Notes: generated from the letters alone by a model not told the origin. Positions 19,355 to 29,118 are shown, counted from the stretch's first letter. The stretch is 64,000 nt of DNA from Minicystis rosea (GCA_001931535.1 CP016211.1:2384501-2448500), one strand, 5' to 3'. Program-made: numbers and translations.

Positions 19355-22255
19355 TCAGGGCATGTACCAGACGCCGTTGTCGTATGCGTAGGAGGCGGAC
19401 CCGATGACGTAGGCGGGGATGATCCCGCCCGAGCCCGCGGGTACGCCGAACCATCCATCGTTGTTCGGAGCGATGTAAACCGCGGCGGCGTTGCCCAGCC
19501 CGCCCTCGCTCGGATAGCTGAAGCTGCCGAGCTCCCGCTGCACCACCACGACGTCGGAGAGGCCGTCGCCGTTGGTGTCGCCCACGGACATGAGCATGTG
19601 CGTGTAGTAGAACGAGCTCTCGAAGTTCTGCCACAGCTCGCGATACGCGAACGACGAGCCTTCGCTGCGCACGGCCCAGAGGTTGAAGCCACCGTCGACA
19701 CCGTGCTTGTGGGCGATGACGACGTCGGACAGGCCGTCACCGTCCACGTCACCCACCTTCACGCGCATCCAGTCGTAGACGAACCCGTAGAGGTGCGACC
19801 ACAGCGTGGGCGCGGCGAAGCTCGTGCCCGTGCTCACGAGCACAGAGAGGTCCGACGTCGCCTGCCGCGTCACGAGGAGCAGATCGGACTTCGTGTCGCC
19901 GGTGAACCTCCCCGCGTCGAGCCGGACGTCTGCGAACGCGTAGGTGGCGTCGGTGTACCAGAGGGCCGGCGCCGCGAAGCTCACGCCGGTGCTCTTGAAC
20001 ACACGGACGTCGAAGGTCCCGCCGCTCGCGAGCTTGCTCAGGGCGGCGACGTCCGCCTTCCCGTCACCGTCGAAGTCGCCCACCGTGAGCTTGGTCTCGT
20101 CGTGGGTGAACGTCGTCGGGCTGCTCCACAGCACCGGGGCGGCGAACCCGGCGCCGGTGCTCCGGTAGAACCAGAGATCGAAGGATGGGTCGGAGAGGTG
20201 GCGGACGGCGAGCATCACATCGCTCTTGCCGTCACCATCGAAGTCGCCGACGAGCGGCCGGATCAGGTTGAACGCGAGCAGCGCATTGGACGACAGCGAT
20301 CCATTGAGCGCCGTCGGAGACCACTTGTCGACGCCGGTGCTGGGGGCGAGGACGCGGAGCGCCGCGCCGGGGCCACCGGGGACGGCGCCATACGTGTGGT
20401 ATTGTTGGCGATCGAGGATGAGGAGATCGCTCGATCCGTCACCGTCGAAGTCGCCCATGAGCGGGAGCTCGGCGTGGATGTCGCTGCCGAAGTGGAGTTC
20501 CTGATCGAAGAAGGCCCTTTGGGGGGCGGGCACGTCCCCGCGGACGACGAGAGCTCCGCCGGTCCATGGATCGCTGATGCCGAGCGGCACGGGCGTCGCG
20601 TCGTGCGTGGGATTGGTCGTCTCCAGCCCGCTCGCCGTCTTGCTCCAGTACTGGTGCGGATCGGCGCTGTCGCACGGCTGTTGGAGGACGACGTCTCCGC
20701 TTGCCTGTAGGCACTTGCCCGTCCCGACGTTCCGAACGCCGCCCCAGGGCGTGAGCACCCAGTGGAGGACGTCGTCATCGTCGCAGCCGGAGAGCACGAC
20801 GCCGGCGCCGTCGGACGCGTCCTCCGGCAGCGCGCACTTGCCCGTCCACACGTTGTGGAGCTTGAACGGCTGGAGGTACGGCGTCGTCGCCGGCGGGGCG
20901 TCGGCCGGATAGCTCGTGTGGTATTCGCGGAGCTGGGACCAGCCGAACTCGGTGCTGTAGACACCCTCGTAGGGCGGATTGGGCGGACCGGCCTCCCCTT
21001 GAAAATAGCGGGTGAGCGCCTCGATCTTGCGGTAGAGGTCGAACGAACCGATGTTCACGGCCCGCTGGCTCGTGGTGTAGGTCTGATGGTAGTGGACCAT
21101 CGGCGGCGCCGCCGCGCCCGAAGGCCAAACCGAGCTCGCGGCCTCGCGCGCGAAGCGGGCTGTGTAGATGTGATCGGGGTGCTCCGAGCAATAGCTGCTC
21201 GCCCCCGAGCAAGCGAGCGTGTCCGGGTTCAGCGTGTGGATCTCGGTCGGGTTGAAGTCGCTCATGATCGCCGCGAGCGTGGCAGTGAGCTCGACCTTGG
21301 TATACGAGGCGCCCGGAGAGACATAGGAGGCCAGCGACGGCTCTGTTCCCTCCCATAGGTTCATGAGGCTCGGGCCGCTGTCCCCCGTTTGCCAATCGGG
21401 CATGGCGCGCAGGTATGCGACGGTCACGTTGGGCTTGTCGTGCAGCGCCTTCGTGAGCACCGCCTTCCCGGCGAACGTTGACGTGCTTTGATCCCACGTG
21501 TTCGAGACGTTGGCGAGGAAGGCATAGGACTCCTCGTCGCCCCGCTCGCGCTCGGCGAAGCGATCGCCGTTGCGGAACCCGCCCGCCACGTAGACCGCGC
21601 GCAGGCATGTGCCGGCGTCGAGGGCGTGCGACAGGATGGGATCCATGAAGATCAAATCATCGTCGTTGTGCGCGACGACGACGAGCAGGCGCTCGCGCAC
21701 CACGCAATCGGGGACGAGGAGCTTCTGGCTCGAGCTCGTCGAGCAGTCCGTTTGCACGATCTGCGCGCCGTCCGCCGTCGAGCTCCCCGTGACGTCGAGG
21801 CATTTGCCGCTGTGTTTGGCCTTGAGCTGGTAGACGCCCGCGACGCCGCTCGGCACGGGCTCGAACACCTGGTTCGGGCCGCCGTGGCACGTCCACTGGA
21901 TGACCGGCGCGCCGTTTGCCGTCGACCCGCCCGAGACGTCGAGGCACTTGCCGCCCGCCGTGTGGATGACCACGCCGGTATCCTGGCGGACGAACGAGAA
22001 CGCCTGGTTCGCGCCGCCGGCGCAGGGAGATTGGATGATCGAGGCGCCATTCGCCGCCGACGCCCCCGAGACGTCGACGCACTTGCCGGTGCTTTGAATC
22101 TGGAGCGTGCTGGTGGGCGCAGAGATGATGGGGAGCGCCATCTCTCCAACGGGCTCTCCGTCCGATGATGCCGTTGGGGAGGGGCCGGCGCAGCCCGTCG
22201 ATACGAGCGCTCCGAGGAACGATGGCCATAGACGTGTGTGAAGGCTCGAACGCAT
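19355..22255 (-). CDS. Secreted PIG-L deacetylase with ricin-type lectin and FG-GAP repeats
   Basis: A 966-residue exported protein, lipoprotein-like at the start (ALVSTGC, Cys 22). Residues about 50-182 form a ricin-B lectin domain with repeated GKCLDVSG/NQVF-type motifs. A PIG-L deacetylase domain begins near 188: VVVAHNDDD (195-200) gives the first metal-ligand motif and HPDHIYTARF the second. A second, shorter ricin-like block follows (GKCALPEDAS, VGTGKCLQASG). The last third has at least six FG-GAP/VCBS repeats of the form VGDFDGDGKSDV. Such deacetylases remove acetyl groups from N-acetylated sugars; the lectin parts imply carbohydrate binding. ATG 22255 follows a strong AGGAG site. Confidence 0.85.
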   Translation of the reverse strand: MRSSLHTRLWPSFLGALVSTGCAGPSPTASSDGEPVGEMALPIISAPTSTLQIQSTGKCVDVSGASAANGASIIQSPCAGGANQAFSFVRQDTGVVIHTAGGKCLDVSGGSTANGAPVIQWTCHGGPNQVFEPVPSGVAGVYQLKAKHSGKCLDVTGSSTADGAQIVQTDCSTSSSQKLLVPDCVVRERLLVVVAHNDDDLIFMDPILSHALDAGTCLRAVYVAGGFRNGDRFAERERGDEESYAFLANVSNTWDQSTSTFAGKAVLTKALHDKPNVTVAYLRAMPDWQTGDSGPSLMNLWEGTEPSLASYVSPGASYTKVELTATLAAIMSDFNPTEIHTLNPDTLACSGASSYCSEHPDHIYTARFAREAASSVWPSGAAAPPMVHYHQTYTTSQRAVNIGSFDLYRKIEALTRYFQGEAGPPNPPYEGVYSTEFGWSQLREYHTSYPADAPPATTPYLQPFKLHNVWTGKCALPEDASDGAGVVLSGCDDDDVLHWVLTPWGGVRNVGTGKCLQASGDVVLQQPCDSADPHQYWSKTASGLETTNPTHDATPVPLGISDPWTGGALVVRGDVPAPQRAFFDQELHFGSDIHAELPLMGDFDGDGSSDLLILDRQQYHTYGAVPGGPGAALRVLAPSTGVDKWSPTALNGSLSSNALLAFNLIRPLVGDFDGDGKSDVMLAVRHLSDPSFDLWFYRSTGAGFAAPVLWSSPTTFTHDETKLTVGDFDGDGKADVAALSKLASGGTFDVRVFKSTGVSFAAPALWYTDATYAFADVRLDAGRFTGDTKSDLLLVTRQATSDLSVLVSTGTSFAAPTLWSHLYGFVYDWMRVKVGDVDGDGLSDVVIAHKHGVDGGFNLWAVRSEGSSFAYRELWQNFESSFYYTHMLMSVGDTNGDGLSDVVVVQRELGSFSYPSEGGLGNAAAVYIAPNNDGWFGVPAGSGGIIPAYVIGSASYAYDNGVWYMP

Positions 22256-22857
22256 GAACGCGATCTCCTGTCGACGATTGGCAGCATGGATGAACGAGGT
22301 CCGCATCCTGCGGACGGCGGCCGCTCTGCAGACACCGTGCCTGTCCGCGAGCCGTGCGATGACCGTCGTTTCGGCGCCGCTCACCGCTCGATCGTCATGA
22401 AGTGCCCCCTGCGATGAAGAGCCTGCGCGCATCGCCGAGTCACCGATTCAAACGAGATCGGGAGGGGATTGCGCAATCGATCCATTCGCGATCATGGTCG
22501 AACCGAGCGAATCATCGATGGAGCACCAGCGTTGGCGTTACGGAGCCACGCACCGTCGGCCACTGGCCGGCCAGTGGCCGGCCACGATGCCATGTCTGCG
22601 CCACCGCGACCGAACGGCGATTGACGTGCTCGCGAACCTCACCGAGCGCAAACACGTGCTCCGGCGGTTCTTCGCTCGGACACACATCTTCGCTCACGCC
22701 TCGTCGCAACACACGATGTCCACGCAGAAGCCTCACGCCCCCTTCGCTCTCCGCGCGTCGAGCGTCTGGGAACGCGAGATCCGTCTCGCCAACACCGGAG
22801 CCCGTTTCCTTGCACCATCGCCGACGATGGCCAGCCGCAGCGGTAGACCGCTGCTCC
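22256..22857. other. Intergenic region with a 22-bp palindrome
   Basis: No gene seen across about 600 bases. It contains a perfect palindrome at 22558-22579. A short match to the end of repeat R1 (GGAGCCCGTTT then TTGCACCATC, 22797-22820) may be a remnant copy. The promoter of the PIG-L gene should lie near 22260-22350. Confidence 0.45.
22558..22579. promoter_or_regulatory. Perfect 22-bp palindrome
   Basis: GGCCACTGGCC is followed directly by its reverse complement GGCCAGTGGCC. The site is about 300 bases upstream of the PIG-L gene and 280 bases downstream of the metalloprotease gene. It could be an operator or part of a hairpin; no T-run follows on either strand. Confidence 0.5.
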
Positions 22858-23700
22858 TCACTCGCCGGCGCCGAACGCGCGCTCGAACGGCACCCCTTTT
22901 CCCACGGACGTCATCAACATGCGGAGCGCCTCGGCCCTCCGGTGGTCCGTGTCGAAGCGGGCCATCCACCTCTCCACCTCGCCTCGCGCTGCGCAGTAGG
23001 TCTCGAGCGTCTTGCCCGAGGCCTGAAGGTGCTGTTGCCACGCCGCCTTGGTGGTGAGGCGTGTCACGTCGATCTCGGTGGGAGCGCGGTGCGGGTCGCA
23101 GCGCGGCTCATCCGCGATGAAGGTCGCCGTGCCCTCGTTGAACCAGGTGGGCAGCGCATCATAGGGGATCCACGCCTTCATCTCGGCGTGCACCAGCTCG
23201 TGCGTCAGGATCCGTGCGGTGCCGCTCACCGGGCCCGTGACGACGACGGCGGAGGGCGCGATGGAGTCGTCGTCGAGCACCACCTGGGCGCTGGCGAAGC
23301 CGAGGTCCTCCGCGGCGGCCGCGCGGGGCGAAGCTCCGAACGCCATCTTGCACGGTGCGCTGCGACAGAAGAGGACGAGCGGCGATGAGCGTACCTCCTC
23401 GAAGGCACGGAGGAGGTTCCGCGAAGCCAGCTCGCGGGCGCTTCGGAGCTCGCTCCATCGTCCTGGATCGAGGCCGTCTTCGGCGTACACGTCCTCGCAG
23501 ATGGCGGTCATGGCCACGGATCGGATGGCCCGTGGGGTCTTCGTCGTGACGCATGCCCAGCCGCGCGCTTCGCTCCCGCCTGTCACGATGGACGGCGGAG
23601 GCGCGGATTGGCCGCACATGGCGACCGCACAGCCGATGACGAGAGCGACGCCGGCGGTCAGGTGGTGCCATGATCGCCGGTTCGGAGGACGCCGTTCCAT
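22858..23700 (-). CDS. Membrane-anchored or exported gluzincin-type metalloprotease
   Basis: A 280-residue protein. A hydrophobic segment at residues 13-29 follows a basic start, so it is exported or anchored. The motif THELVH (zinc ligands His 167 and 171, Glu 168) is followed 18 residues later by WFNEGTATFIAD, whose Glu 189 would be the third ligand, as in peptidase MA-like gluzincins. Cysteines at 112 and 117 and others suggest disulfides. ATG 23700 is chosen since the longer reading frame adds 53 residues without a signal. Substrate unknown. Confidence 0.75.
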   Translation of the reverse strand: MERRPPNRRSWHHLTAGVALVIGCAVAMCGQSAPPPSIVTGGSEARGWACVTTKTPRAIRSVAMTAICEDVYAEDGLDPGRWSELRSARELASRNLLRAFEEVRSSPLVLFCRSAPCKMAFGASPRAAAAEDLGFASAQVVLDDDSIAPSAVVVTGPVSGTARILTHELVHAEMKAWIPYDALPTWFNEGTATFIADEPRCDPHRAPTEIDVTRLTTKAAWQQHLQASGKTLETYCAARGEVERWMARFDTDHRRAEALRMLMTSVGKGVPFERAFGAGE

Positions 23701-23886
23701 GGGCCCGAGCAGCAACCCTCGGCCCCGAGGTATTCCGGCATGCGCGCGGTTTGGCTCCGAGGCCGATCGTCGAGCTCGCAATCGGTCTGCGCCATCCGCG
23801 CGCCGACCAAGCGCCGCGCAATCAGCGGCTTGGGCGTGCATCCTCCTACGGTCATCCATGACGACACCGTATGAGTCGTGGAGGCC

Positions 23887-26403
23887 TCACACGTGCGGGA
23901 TGACCACGAGGCGAACCACGTCCCCGAGCCCGGGGACGCCGGTGAGGTACTGCACGTCCCACGATTTGTCGGCCATGATCGGCAGGTCCATGGCCCCGCT
24001 GGGAAACGTTCCGATGATCTGCCCTGAGGTCAGGATGTCGAACGTGGTGCCGATCGGCGGCTCCGGGCCGATGAGCGACACCCGCAGTGTGCCGCCGAGC
24101 CACGCCGTCTTGGCGACCTGCAAGCGATCGTTTCGGTACGGAGAGGTGTTGGTGACGAGATCGATGCGGAGCTCGCCGCTGCTCCCCTGCGAGTAGGTGT
24201 ACTCGCCGACCACCGCGAGGGTGCCAATCGGATCGCCCCCGGTCCCCGCCGGCTCGACCACGCCGGCCCTGTTGTCGAGGTTCGTCGAGATGTCGCCCTC
24301 GCCGAGCACGTGCCCGCCGAAGAGCACGATGTCCGAGCCAATCACCATGGGCGTCTCCCTGACCGGGTCGAGGTGCAAGAGCCCACTGGACCCGAGGGTC
24401 CAGGGCACGGACGCCGTCGCCGCCGCGTCGTGGGCGTCGATGAGCAGCATGCCGCTCCGGTTCTCGATCGATCCGTGAAACAGATCATCGTCGCCGATGT
24501 GCTGCGCGGAGACGGAGAAGAACACCCCAGGGTCGATGGTGGTCTTGGTGCTCCCGTCTCCGTCGCCGTCCCAGATCTCGACGTCGAGCGCGGTGTCCCT
24601 CTTCACCTCGGCGTCGCCGAGCTGTCGCAGCATACCCACGTTCGTCGACGTGCAGGCCGTCCACTCGTAGGTCGTGATCCGCGCCAGATCGAGGCGCGAT
24701 CCGGCCTGGAAGGAGAGCGTCGGCGCGCCCTCGAAGGCGACGGCGGCGTCGATGATCCCGCGCCCCTGAACCGTGATACTTCCCCGCGCCGTGAGCCTGC
24801 GGGCGGCTGGGGTCGGTAGCAGGCGAAACGTCGCTGCGAGCATCTTGCTGCCTTTGAGCAGGAGCTGCCCCGTGTCTTCGAGCGTCCAGCTCTCGAGGAA
24901 CGACACCTCGTGGCCCGAGCCGATCCGCATCTTCCCGCCGAAGGGGAGGCTGACGCCGTTGGCGAAGGCGATATCCCCGTTCTCGGCGTCCACGAGCGCT
25001 CCAGGGTTGTTGCCGTCGAGGTCGAGGGTGCCTGCGGTCGTGTCGAACGACAAGGCCTCTCCGCTGCCGTCGTCGCTTGCCGCGATCTCACCTTCGTTGA
25101 GGAGGAGCGTGCCTGTCGAGACGCTGCCATGCCCATGGAGGCGGCCTGGATGGGAGCGGTGGATGCGGAGGATCTGGAGCTTCTCTCCCACGACGATCGC
25201 GCCTCCGTTCACCTGGAGCGTGCTGCTCGACACGTCGAGATCCTGCGCGGAGACCGTGCCCGTCTTCTCGACGATCATGGACTCGCCCAGCGAGATCGTG
25301 GCGAGCTTCCCCACGGTCAGCCCAGCAGTGGGCATGATGTGAAGCGTGAGGCCGTTGTCGACCGGCGCGCTCACGGGAAAGCCCAGTGTCAGCGTGCCGG
25401 CTTGTTGCTGCCCGAACACCGTCGCCGGTTTGCGGAGGAAGACGTCCGTCCCGGAGGACGGCAGACTGCCACCTTCCCAATTCATCGGTAGGTCCCAGAC
25501 ATCGGGGGTGATGGACCAGGCGTTCCCCAGCAGGTCCATGCGCTGCAGCCGGATGGACGTGTAATCCTCGTCGTCCACGAGCGCGAAGAGATCCGTCGCC
25601 GAAGGCAGCCTGCGAAGGTCGCTCGGGGTCTCCGCCGTCATGAGCGCGTGCGTGTCGGTCAGGTGACTGAGCGTGGCCTTGATGTCGGTGTTCGAGAAGC
25701 CGCCGATGAGGAACGGCTCGATGTCGTAGTCCTCGCCCCACGCGTAGTTGACGCCCAGCTTGTGGCCGATCTCGTGGAGGATCACCGTGAGCAAATCGAT
25801 CTTCCCGTTGGCCGGCGAGCTCTCCTTCGGGGTGCCCTCGAAGCCCACCTCCATGAGCGCCGGCGGCGGATCATCCTCGAAGAATTCGATCTGCTTGGTG
25901 GACGGCAGATCCCGAAAGAGCGTTTGCCGCATGTCGAACTCGCTGCCTTCGAGGGGCGTCGGATCGAAGAACCACTGCGACGGGGGAGACCTTTCGATCC
26001 AGATCCCGGGCCAGGGCGGGGGCCGTCCCCCTCCCACTGTCGTGCCGTCGTCCGAGTGGTCCCAGCAGATATCGATGTCGAATACGGTGTTGTCATCCGC
26101 CGGGAGCAGGTCCATCCAGATCTGCGCCGCGGCCTGGGCGTGAGCCATGAGCTTGGATCCATCGGGATCGTCCGGGTTCACCAGGCACCCGCCGTCGAGG
26201 GCCATGTTGATCTGGACCGCCGCAGCCGGCGACGACGCGAGCAAGATGGGCGCGGCCAACAGCGCCGTGCTCAGCAGGCGCGCGCCTCTGCGCCATCCAG
26301 CGAGCCTCCCTGGCCGCGCGTCGCACAGCGGCTCGACGTGGTTCATGAATGCCCCTGGTGCGCGCTTGGGCGCCCAGGCTCGTAGGGTGAGCTTCGAAGT
26401 CAT
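23887..26403 (-). CDS. Large secreted protein with a metzincin-like HEIGH motif and beta-rich repeats
   Basis: An 838-residue protein with a signal segment around residues 38-62 (RRGARLLSTALLAAPILLA) after an unusually long N-terminal region; a start at 26346 would shorten it. Residues about 64-290 resemble a zincin: LLTVILHEIGHKLGVNYAWG has HExGH and the glycine of metzincins, but the position of the third histidine is Tyr 220, so the third ligand is missing or lies further on. The rest is a long beta-rich region with repeated GTLTLGFP/GSGEALSFDTTAG-like units, as in autotransporter-type beta-helices, ending in LGDVVRLVVIPHV. Likely a secreted surface protein; protease activity is uncertain. 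Confidence 0.65.
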   Translation of the reverse strand: MTSKLTLRAWAPKRAPGAFMNHVEPLCDARPGRLAGWRRGARLLSTALLAAPILLASSPAAAVQINMALDGGCLVNPDDPDGSKLMAHAQAAAQIWMDLLPADDNTVFDIDICWDHSDDGTTVGGGRPPPWPGIWIERSPPSQWFFDPTPLEGSEFDMRQTLFRDLPSTKQIEFFEDDPPPALMEVGFEGTPKESSPANGKIDLLTVILHEIGHKLGVNYAWGEDYDIEPFLIGGFSNTDIKATLSHLTDTHALMTAETPSDLRRLPSATDLFALVDDEDYTSIRLQRMDLLGNAWSITPDVWDLPMNWEGGSLPSSGTDVFLRKPATVFGQQQAGTLTLGFPVSAPVDNGLTLHIMPTAGLTVGKLATISLGESMIVEKTGTVSAQDLDVSSSTLQVNGGAIVVGEKLQILRIHRSHPGRLHGHGSVSTGTLLLNEGEIAASDDGSGEALSFDTTAGTLDLDGNNPGALVDAENGDIAFANGVSLPFGGKMRIGSGHEVSFLESWTLEDTGQLLLKGSKMLAATFRLLPTPAARRLTARGSITVQGRGIIDAAVAFEGAPTLSFQAGSRLDLARITTYEWTACTSTNVGMLRQLGDAEVKRDTALDVEIWDGDGDGSTKTTIDPGVFFSVSAQHIGDDDLFHGSIENRSGMLLIDAHDAAATASVPWTLGSSGLLHLDPVRETPMVIGSDIVLFGGHVLGEGDISTNLDNRAGVVEPAGTGGDPIGTLAVVGEYTYSQGSSGELRIDLVTNTSPYRNDRLQVAKTAWLGGTLRVSLIGPEPPIGTTFDILTSGQIIGTFPSGAMDLPIMADKSWDVQYLTGVPGLGDVVRLVVIPHV

Positions 26404-26606
26404 GTGCCTCTCTCCAGCGCCGGCGCGGCGCCTGTTCTGCGTGGTCAAGCCCGAAGCTAGGCACGAGAGATCGGTCGCAACATTCCTCTAAACAGGTGGC
26501 CGCGCGCCTCCGAAAGTGAATCCCTGCCAAGCTCGCCGGGACATGCGACGTCTACCCTCGACGTCGGCTATCTTGTCGAGATGATTGGAACCTTTGTGAG
26601 GCTTCG

Positions 26607-27452
26607 ATGCGAAAGGTGAGAGGCTCTTCAGCCATACGGGTCACCGCGAACGGCGTCCGCCAGTTGCTCCGGCTGGCGGGTGAGCTCGGGGAGCTGTCGT
26701 ATTCGGTCACCGAGCAGCGCCGGCACTTCCTCGAGAGCCTGTCCACCATCCTCGACGCGCAGGTGGGCATTCTCGGCGACATCGAGGACTTCAGGCCCGG
26801 TGGGCTGGGACGCGCGGTCGGCGGCATCGATCGTGGGTGGGGCACCGAGTCGGAGCGGGTCCGCGTGCTCGATTTGCTTTCCAACAAAGGGGCGAACTTC
26901 GACCCGCTCACGGCCGCGCTGATGTGCGCGTATCGGCCGGGGACCACGATCACGTACCGGCGCGCCGACGTGGTGACGGACAAGGCTTGGTATGCGTCGG
27001 CGTACTTCTGCGACTACCGGCGGCTCGGATACCTGGACGACGCGATCTACTCGGCCGGCGCCGACCGGCTCACCGGGCTCACCCGGGGGCTCGGCATGAG
27101 CCGCCCGCAGAAGAGCCGGCGGTTCACCGAAGAGGAGCGCGATCTGCTGCATCTCGCGCACGAGGAGTATGGAGCGCTGATCGGCCGGCGGATCTTCGCG
27201 CGGGCGAAGCGGCCCTTGTCGCCGAGGGAGCAGGACGTGTTGGAAGCGTTGCTCACCGGCCAGAGCGAGAAGGGCACGGCGGCGATCCTCGGCCTCAGCC
27301 CGCACACCGTGCACCAGTACGTGACCGCGCTCTATCGAGCCTTCGACGTCCAGAGCCGCGGCGAGCTGCTGTTTGCCTGCCTCGGTCACGGCAAGTCCCC
27401 TCGGCCCGGCGGACGTGACGTCGCGCCGCGCCGCGGAAGGAGCGCATCATGA
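26607..27452 (+). CDS. LuxR-family transcriptional regulator
   Basis: A 281-residue regulator. The C-terminal 65 residues have a LuxR-type helix-turn-helix: KRPLSPREQDVLEALLTGQS, then GTAAILGLSPHTVHQYVTAL, and a final GELLFACL. The N-terminal 190 residues look like a sensor domain (ITYRRADVVTDKAWY, YLDDAIYSAGADRLTG) of the type common in Polyangia, without a phospho-acceptor. GAGG precedes the ATG at suitable spacing. The stop overlaps the ATG of the SnoaL-like gene (ATGA), so the pair is coupled. Confidence 0.85.
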   Translation: MRKVRGSSAIRVTANGVRQLLRLAGELGELSYSVTEQRRHFLESLSTILDAQVGILGDIEDFRPGGLGRAVGGIDRGWGTESERVRVLDLLSNKGANFDPLTAALMCAYRPGTTITYRRADVVTDKAWYASAYFCDYRRLGYLDDAIYSAGADRLTGLTRGLGMSRPQKSRRFTEEERDLLHLAHEEYGALIGRRIFARAKRPLSPREQDVLEALLTGQSEKGTAAILGLSPHTVHQYVTALYRAFDVQSRGELLFACLGHGKSPRPGGRDVAPRRGRSAS

Positions 27453-27877
27453 GCCGTCCCTCGGCCCTGGAGCACAACAAGCATCTCGTCCGTCGCCTGT
27501 TCGACGAGGTCTTCAACCAAGGCGACGTCAGCGCCCTCGGATCGATCGTCGCGACCGACTACCGCCAGCACAACGAGCGTGTGGCCGGCGGCAGCGCAGG
27601 CCTCGCGGCCTACGTGCTCGCCGTGCGCGCGGCGTTTCCCGACTTCCACATCGAGGTGCTCGACGTGATCGCGGAGCACGACCGAGTCTGTGTCCGTACG
27701 TGCGCGCGCGGCACGCACCGTGGGCCCTTCAACGGCGTCCCCGCGACCGGGCGGCGGGTCGAGCTCGGGGGAATGGATATCTTCCGTATCGAAGGCGAGT
27801 TGCTCGCCGAGCATTGGGACGCGATGGACAATCTCGCCCTCCTCGAGCAACTGGGCGTGCACGTCGCGCCTCCGTGA
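27449..27877 (+). CDS. SnoaL-like polyketide cyclase / ester cyclase family protein
   Basis: A 142-residue single-domain alpha+beta-barrel protein of the SnoaL / NTF2-like superfamily. Recognisable parts are the first helix ALEHNKHLVRRLFDEVFNQGD, the DYRQHN motif, the block FPDFHIEVLDVIAEHDRVCV, and GMDIFRIEGELLAEHWDAMD. The ATG overlaps the stop of the LuxR regulator. Family members include cyclases and isomerases but also many proteins of unknown role; no substrate can be named here. Confidence 0.85.
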   Translation: MSRPSALEHNKHLVRRLFDEVFNQGDVSALGSIVATDYRQHNERVAGGSAGLAAYVLAVRAAFPDFHIEVLDVIAEHDRVCVRTCARGTHRGPFNGVPATGRRVELGGMDIFRIEGELLAEHWDAMDNLALLEQLGVHVAPP

Positions 27878-28315
27878 TGCCCAAACGATCGTCGCCCGCC
27901 GTGCCCTCGGCACGCCTCCCTCCGCCACCCTGGTAGCGCCTCGCGAGCGTGGGAACGAGCAGCCGGAGCGCTTCGCTCTCTCGATGCGATCTCGCGCCTG
28001 TTCGAGGATTCAACCAAACGTCGTTCGAGATGTGCGACCTGCTCGGAGGCACGATATCGAACATCGGTTGTCACGGCAGCGGCGAATACGTATCCATCCC
28101 GCGGGTCGAGTGGGGTGTCGCGATGAGCGACGAGACGACCCGGACAGCGCTGTGCCCCGGCGGCAAATGTGGCTCGAGCGGATGCTCCGTCTTTGGGAGA
28201 GCGACTTGATGATGCCGTCCCCTGGAAGGCGCGGTCAATCCGGCCGAGTCGAACGCGTGGGTGGTGAACGGCGTCAGGTCTTCACGTTCGATTGAAGCGC
28301 GCGACGCCCCGCTGC
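27878..28315. other. Intergenic region with R1 copy C
   Basis: Between two convergent genes. Contains R1 copy C. A short plus-strand frame at 28123-28209 would encode a 28-residue peptide with four cysteines (TALCPGGKCGSSGCSVFG in its middle), but it lacks a good ribosome site and is not called as a gene. Confidence 0.4.
27925..28016 (+). repeat. Dispersed repeat R1, copy C (5' half)
   Basis: Starts CCACCCTGGTAGCGCCT and includes GTGGGAACGAGCAGCCGGAG, then CTCGCGCCTGTTCGAGGATT and CAACCA, after which similarity ends. It lies 48 bases after a plus-strand stop codon. Confidence 0.75.
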
Positions 28316-28684
28316 TCAAACCTTGGTGAGCATCATCCCCAGCACCATCAGCAGCATGCCGAGCCCAACCGTCGCGCGCAGGCGAATGCCGAAACACAGA
28401 ATCGGGATCAGGGTCGACGCCGCCACGACCATGCCGTCCCACCAGAAACCGTCGACGAGGATTTGCTCGCCCGAATCGACGTGTCGCACGAGGTGAAGCC
28501 AAACGACATTGCCGAGGAGCGCGCAGAGGAGGCCAATCGGAAAGAAATACGGTCCAGTCTTGACGGTCGGGATGTAGACGATGGCAGCCGCGACGCCATA
28601 GGCCATGGCGCCGGCCAGGAAGTGGTAGATCATCCGTCGCTTCCCTCGCGTGAGCCTGTGTGGTTGTCGCTCATCCTCCGCCAT
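28316..28684 (-). CDS. Small integral membrane protein
   Basis: A 122-residue protein with four predicted membrane helices: MIYHFLAGAMAYGVAAAIVY, YFFPIGLLCALLGNVVWLHL, GMVVAASTLIPILCFGI and GLGMLLMVLGMML. The first 20 residues are charged (AEDERQPHRLTRGKRR) and should be cytoplasmic. The ATG at 28684 is chosen because the longer reading frame upstream is arginine-rich and lacks a ribosome site. No family is recognised. It diverges from the RiPP cassette, with the palindrome array between. Confidence 0.65.
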   Translation of the reverse strand: MAEDERQPHRLTRGKRRMIYHFLAGAMAYGVAAAIVYIPTVKTGPYFFPIGLLCALLGNVVWLHLVRHVDSGEQILVDGFWWDGMVVAASTLIPILCFGIRLRATVGLGMLLMVLGMMLTKV

Positions 28685-28841
28685 CGCGCGGCCTCGCGCT
28701 CTCGTTAGCATTTCGTGCACCCACGCTCGCCGGCACGGCGCCCGCGAATCCGTTTTGCGGTCTCTCCATCGATGAGCTCGGCCGCGCCCCGAAGCGTTCA
28801 CGCGCATGGGGCAGACAGGCCATCGCAAGAGCGAAATCCGC

Positions 28842-28930
28842 GCCATGCTGGTAGCGCCTTGCGCGCGTGGGAACGAGCAGCCTGAGCGCGACGTCTCAGC
28901 GCTTCGCCGGCTCGATGAGATCGAGCGCGA
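28842..28930 (+). repeat. Dispersed repeat R1, copy D (5' half)
   Basis: Reads GCCATGCTGGTAGCGCCTTG, then GTGGGAACGAGCAGCCTGAG, CGACGTCTCAGCGCTTCG and GGCTCGATGAGATCGAGCGC, matching the first half of copy E and the start of copy B; the later core is missing. Confidence 0.65.
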
Positions 28931-29118
28931 GCTCTGCGACGTGACCGTGAGCGCTTGCAAGGCGGCTTGGAGCTGAAGGGGTGACCGAGTCGCGCATGAC
29001 GCGTGTCGTTGCCCGGTGAGTCTCCGCGCGTCCTTCGCGAGACTCGGCACGTGGCGGAGCTGGCCCAGTGCGGCAGCTCATGTGCCATGATGCTCGCGCG
29101 CGGTGCGGCTCGAACCGA

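Noticed and set aside
22797..22820. Possible eighth R1 copy (end block only)
   Set aside because: Only about 20 matching bases; could be chance or an old remnant.
28123..28209. A 28-residue frame with four cysteines upstream of the RiPP cassette, possibly a second precursor
   Set aside because: No ribosome site, lies beyond an oppositely oriented membrane protein gene, and its frame is open only by chance of local composition.
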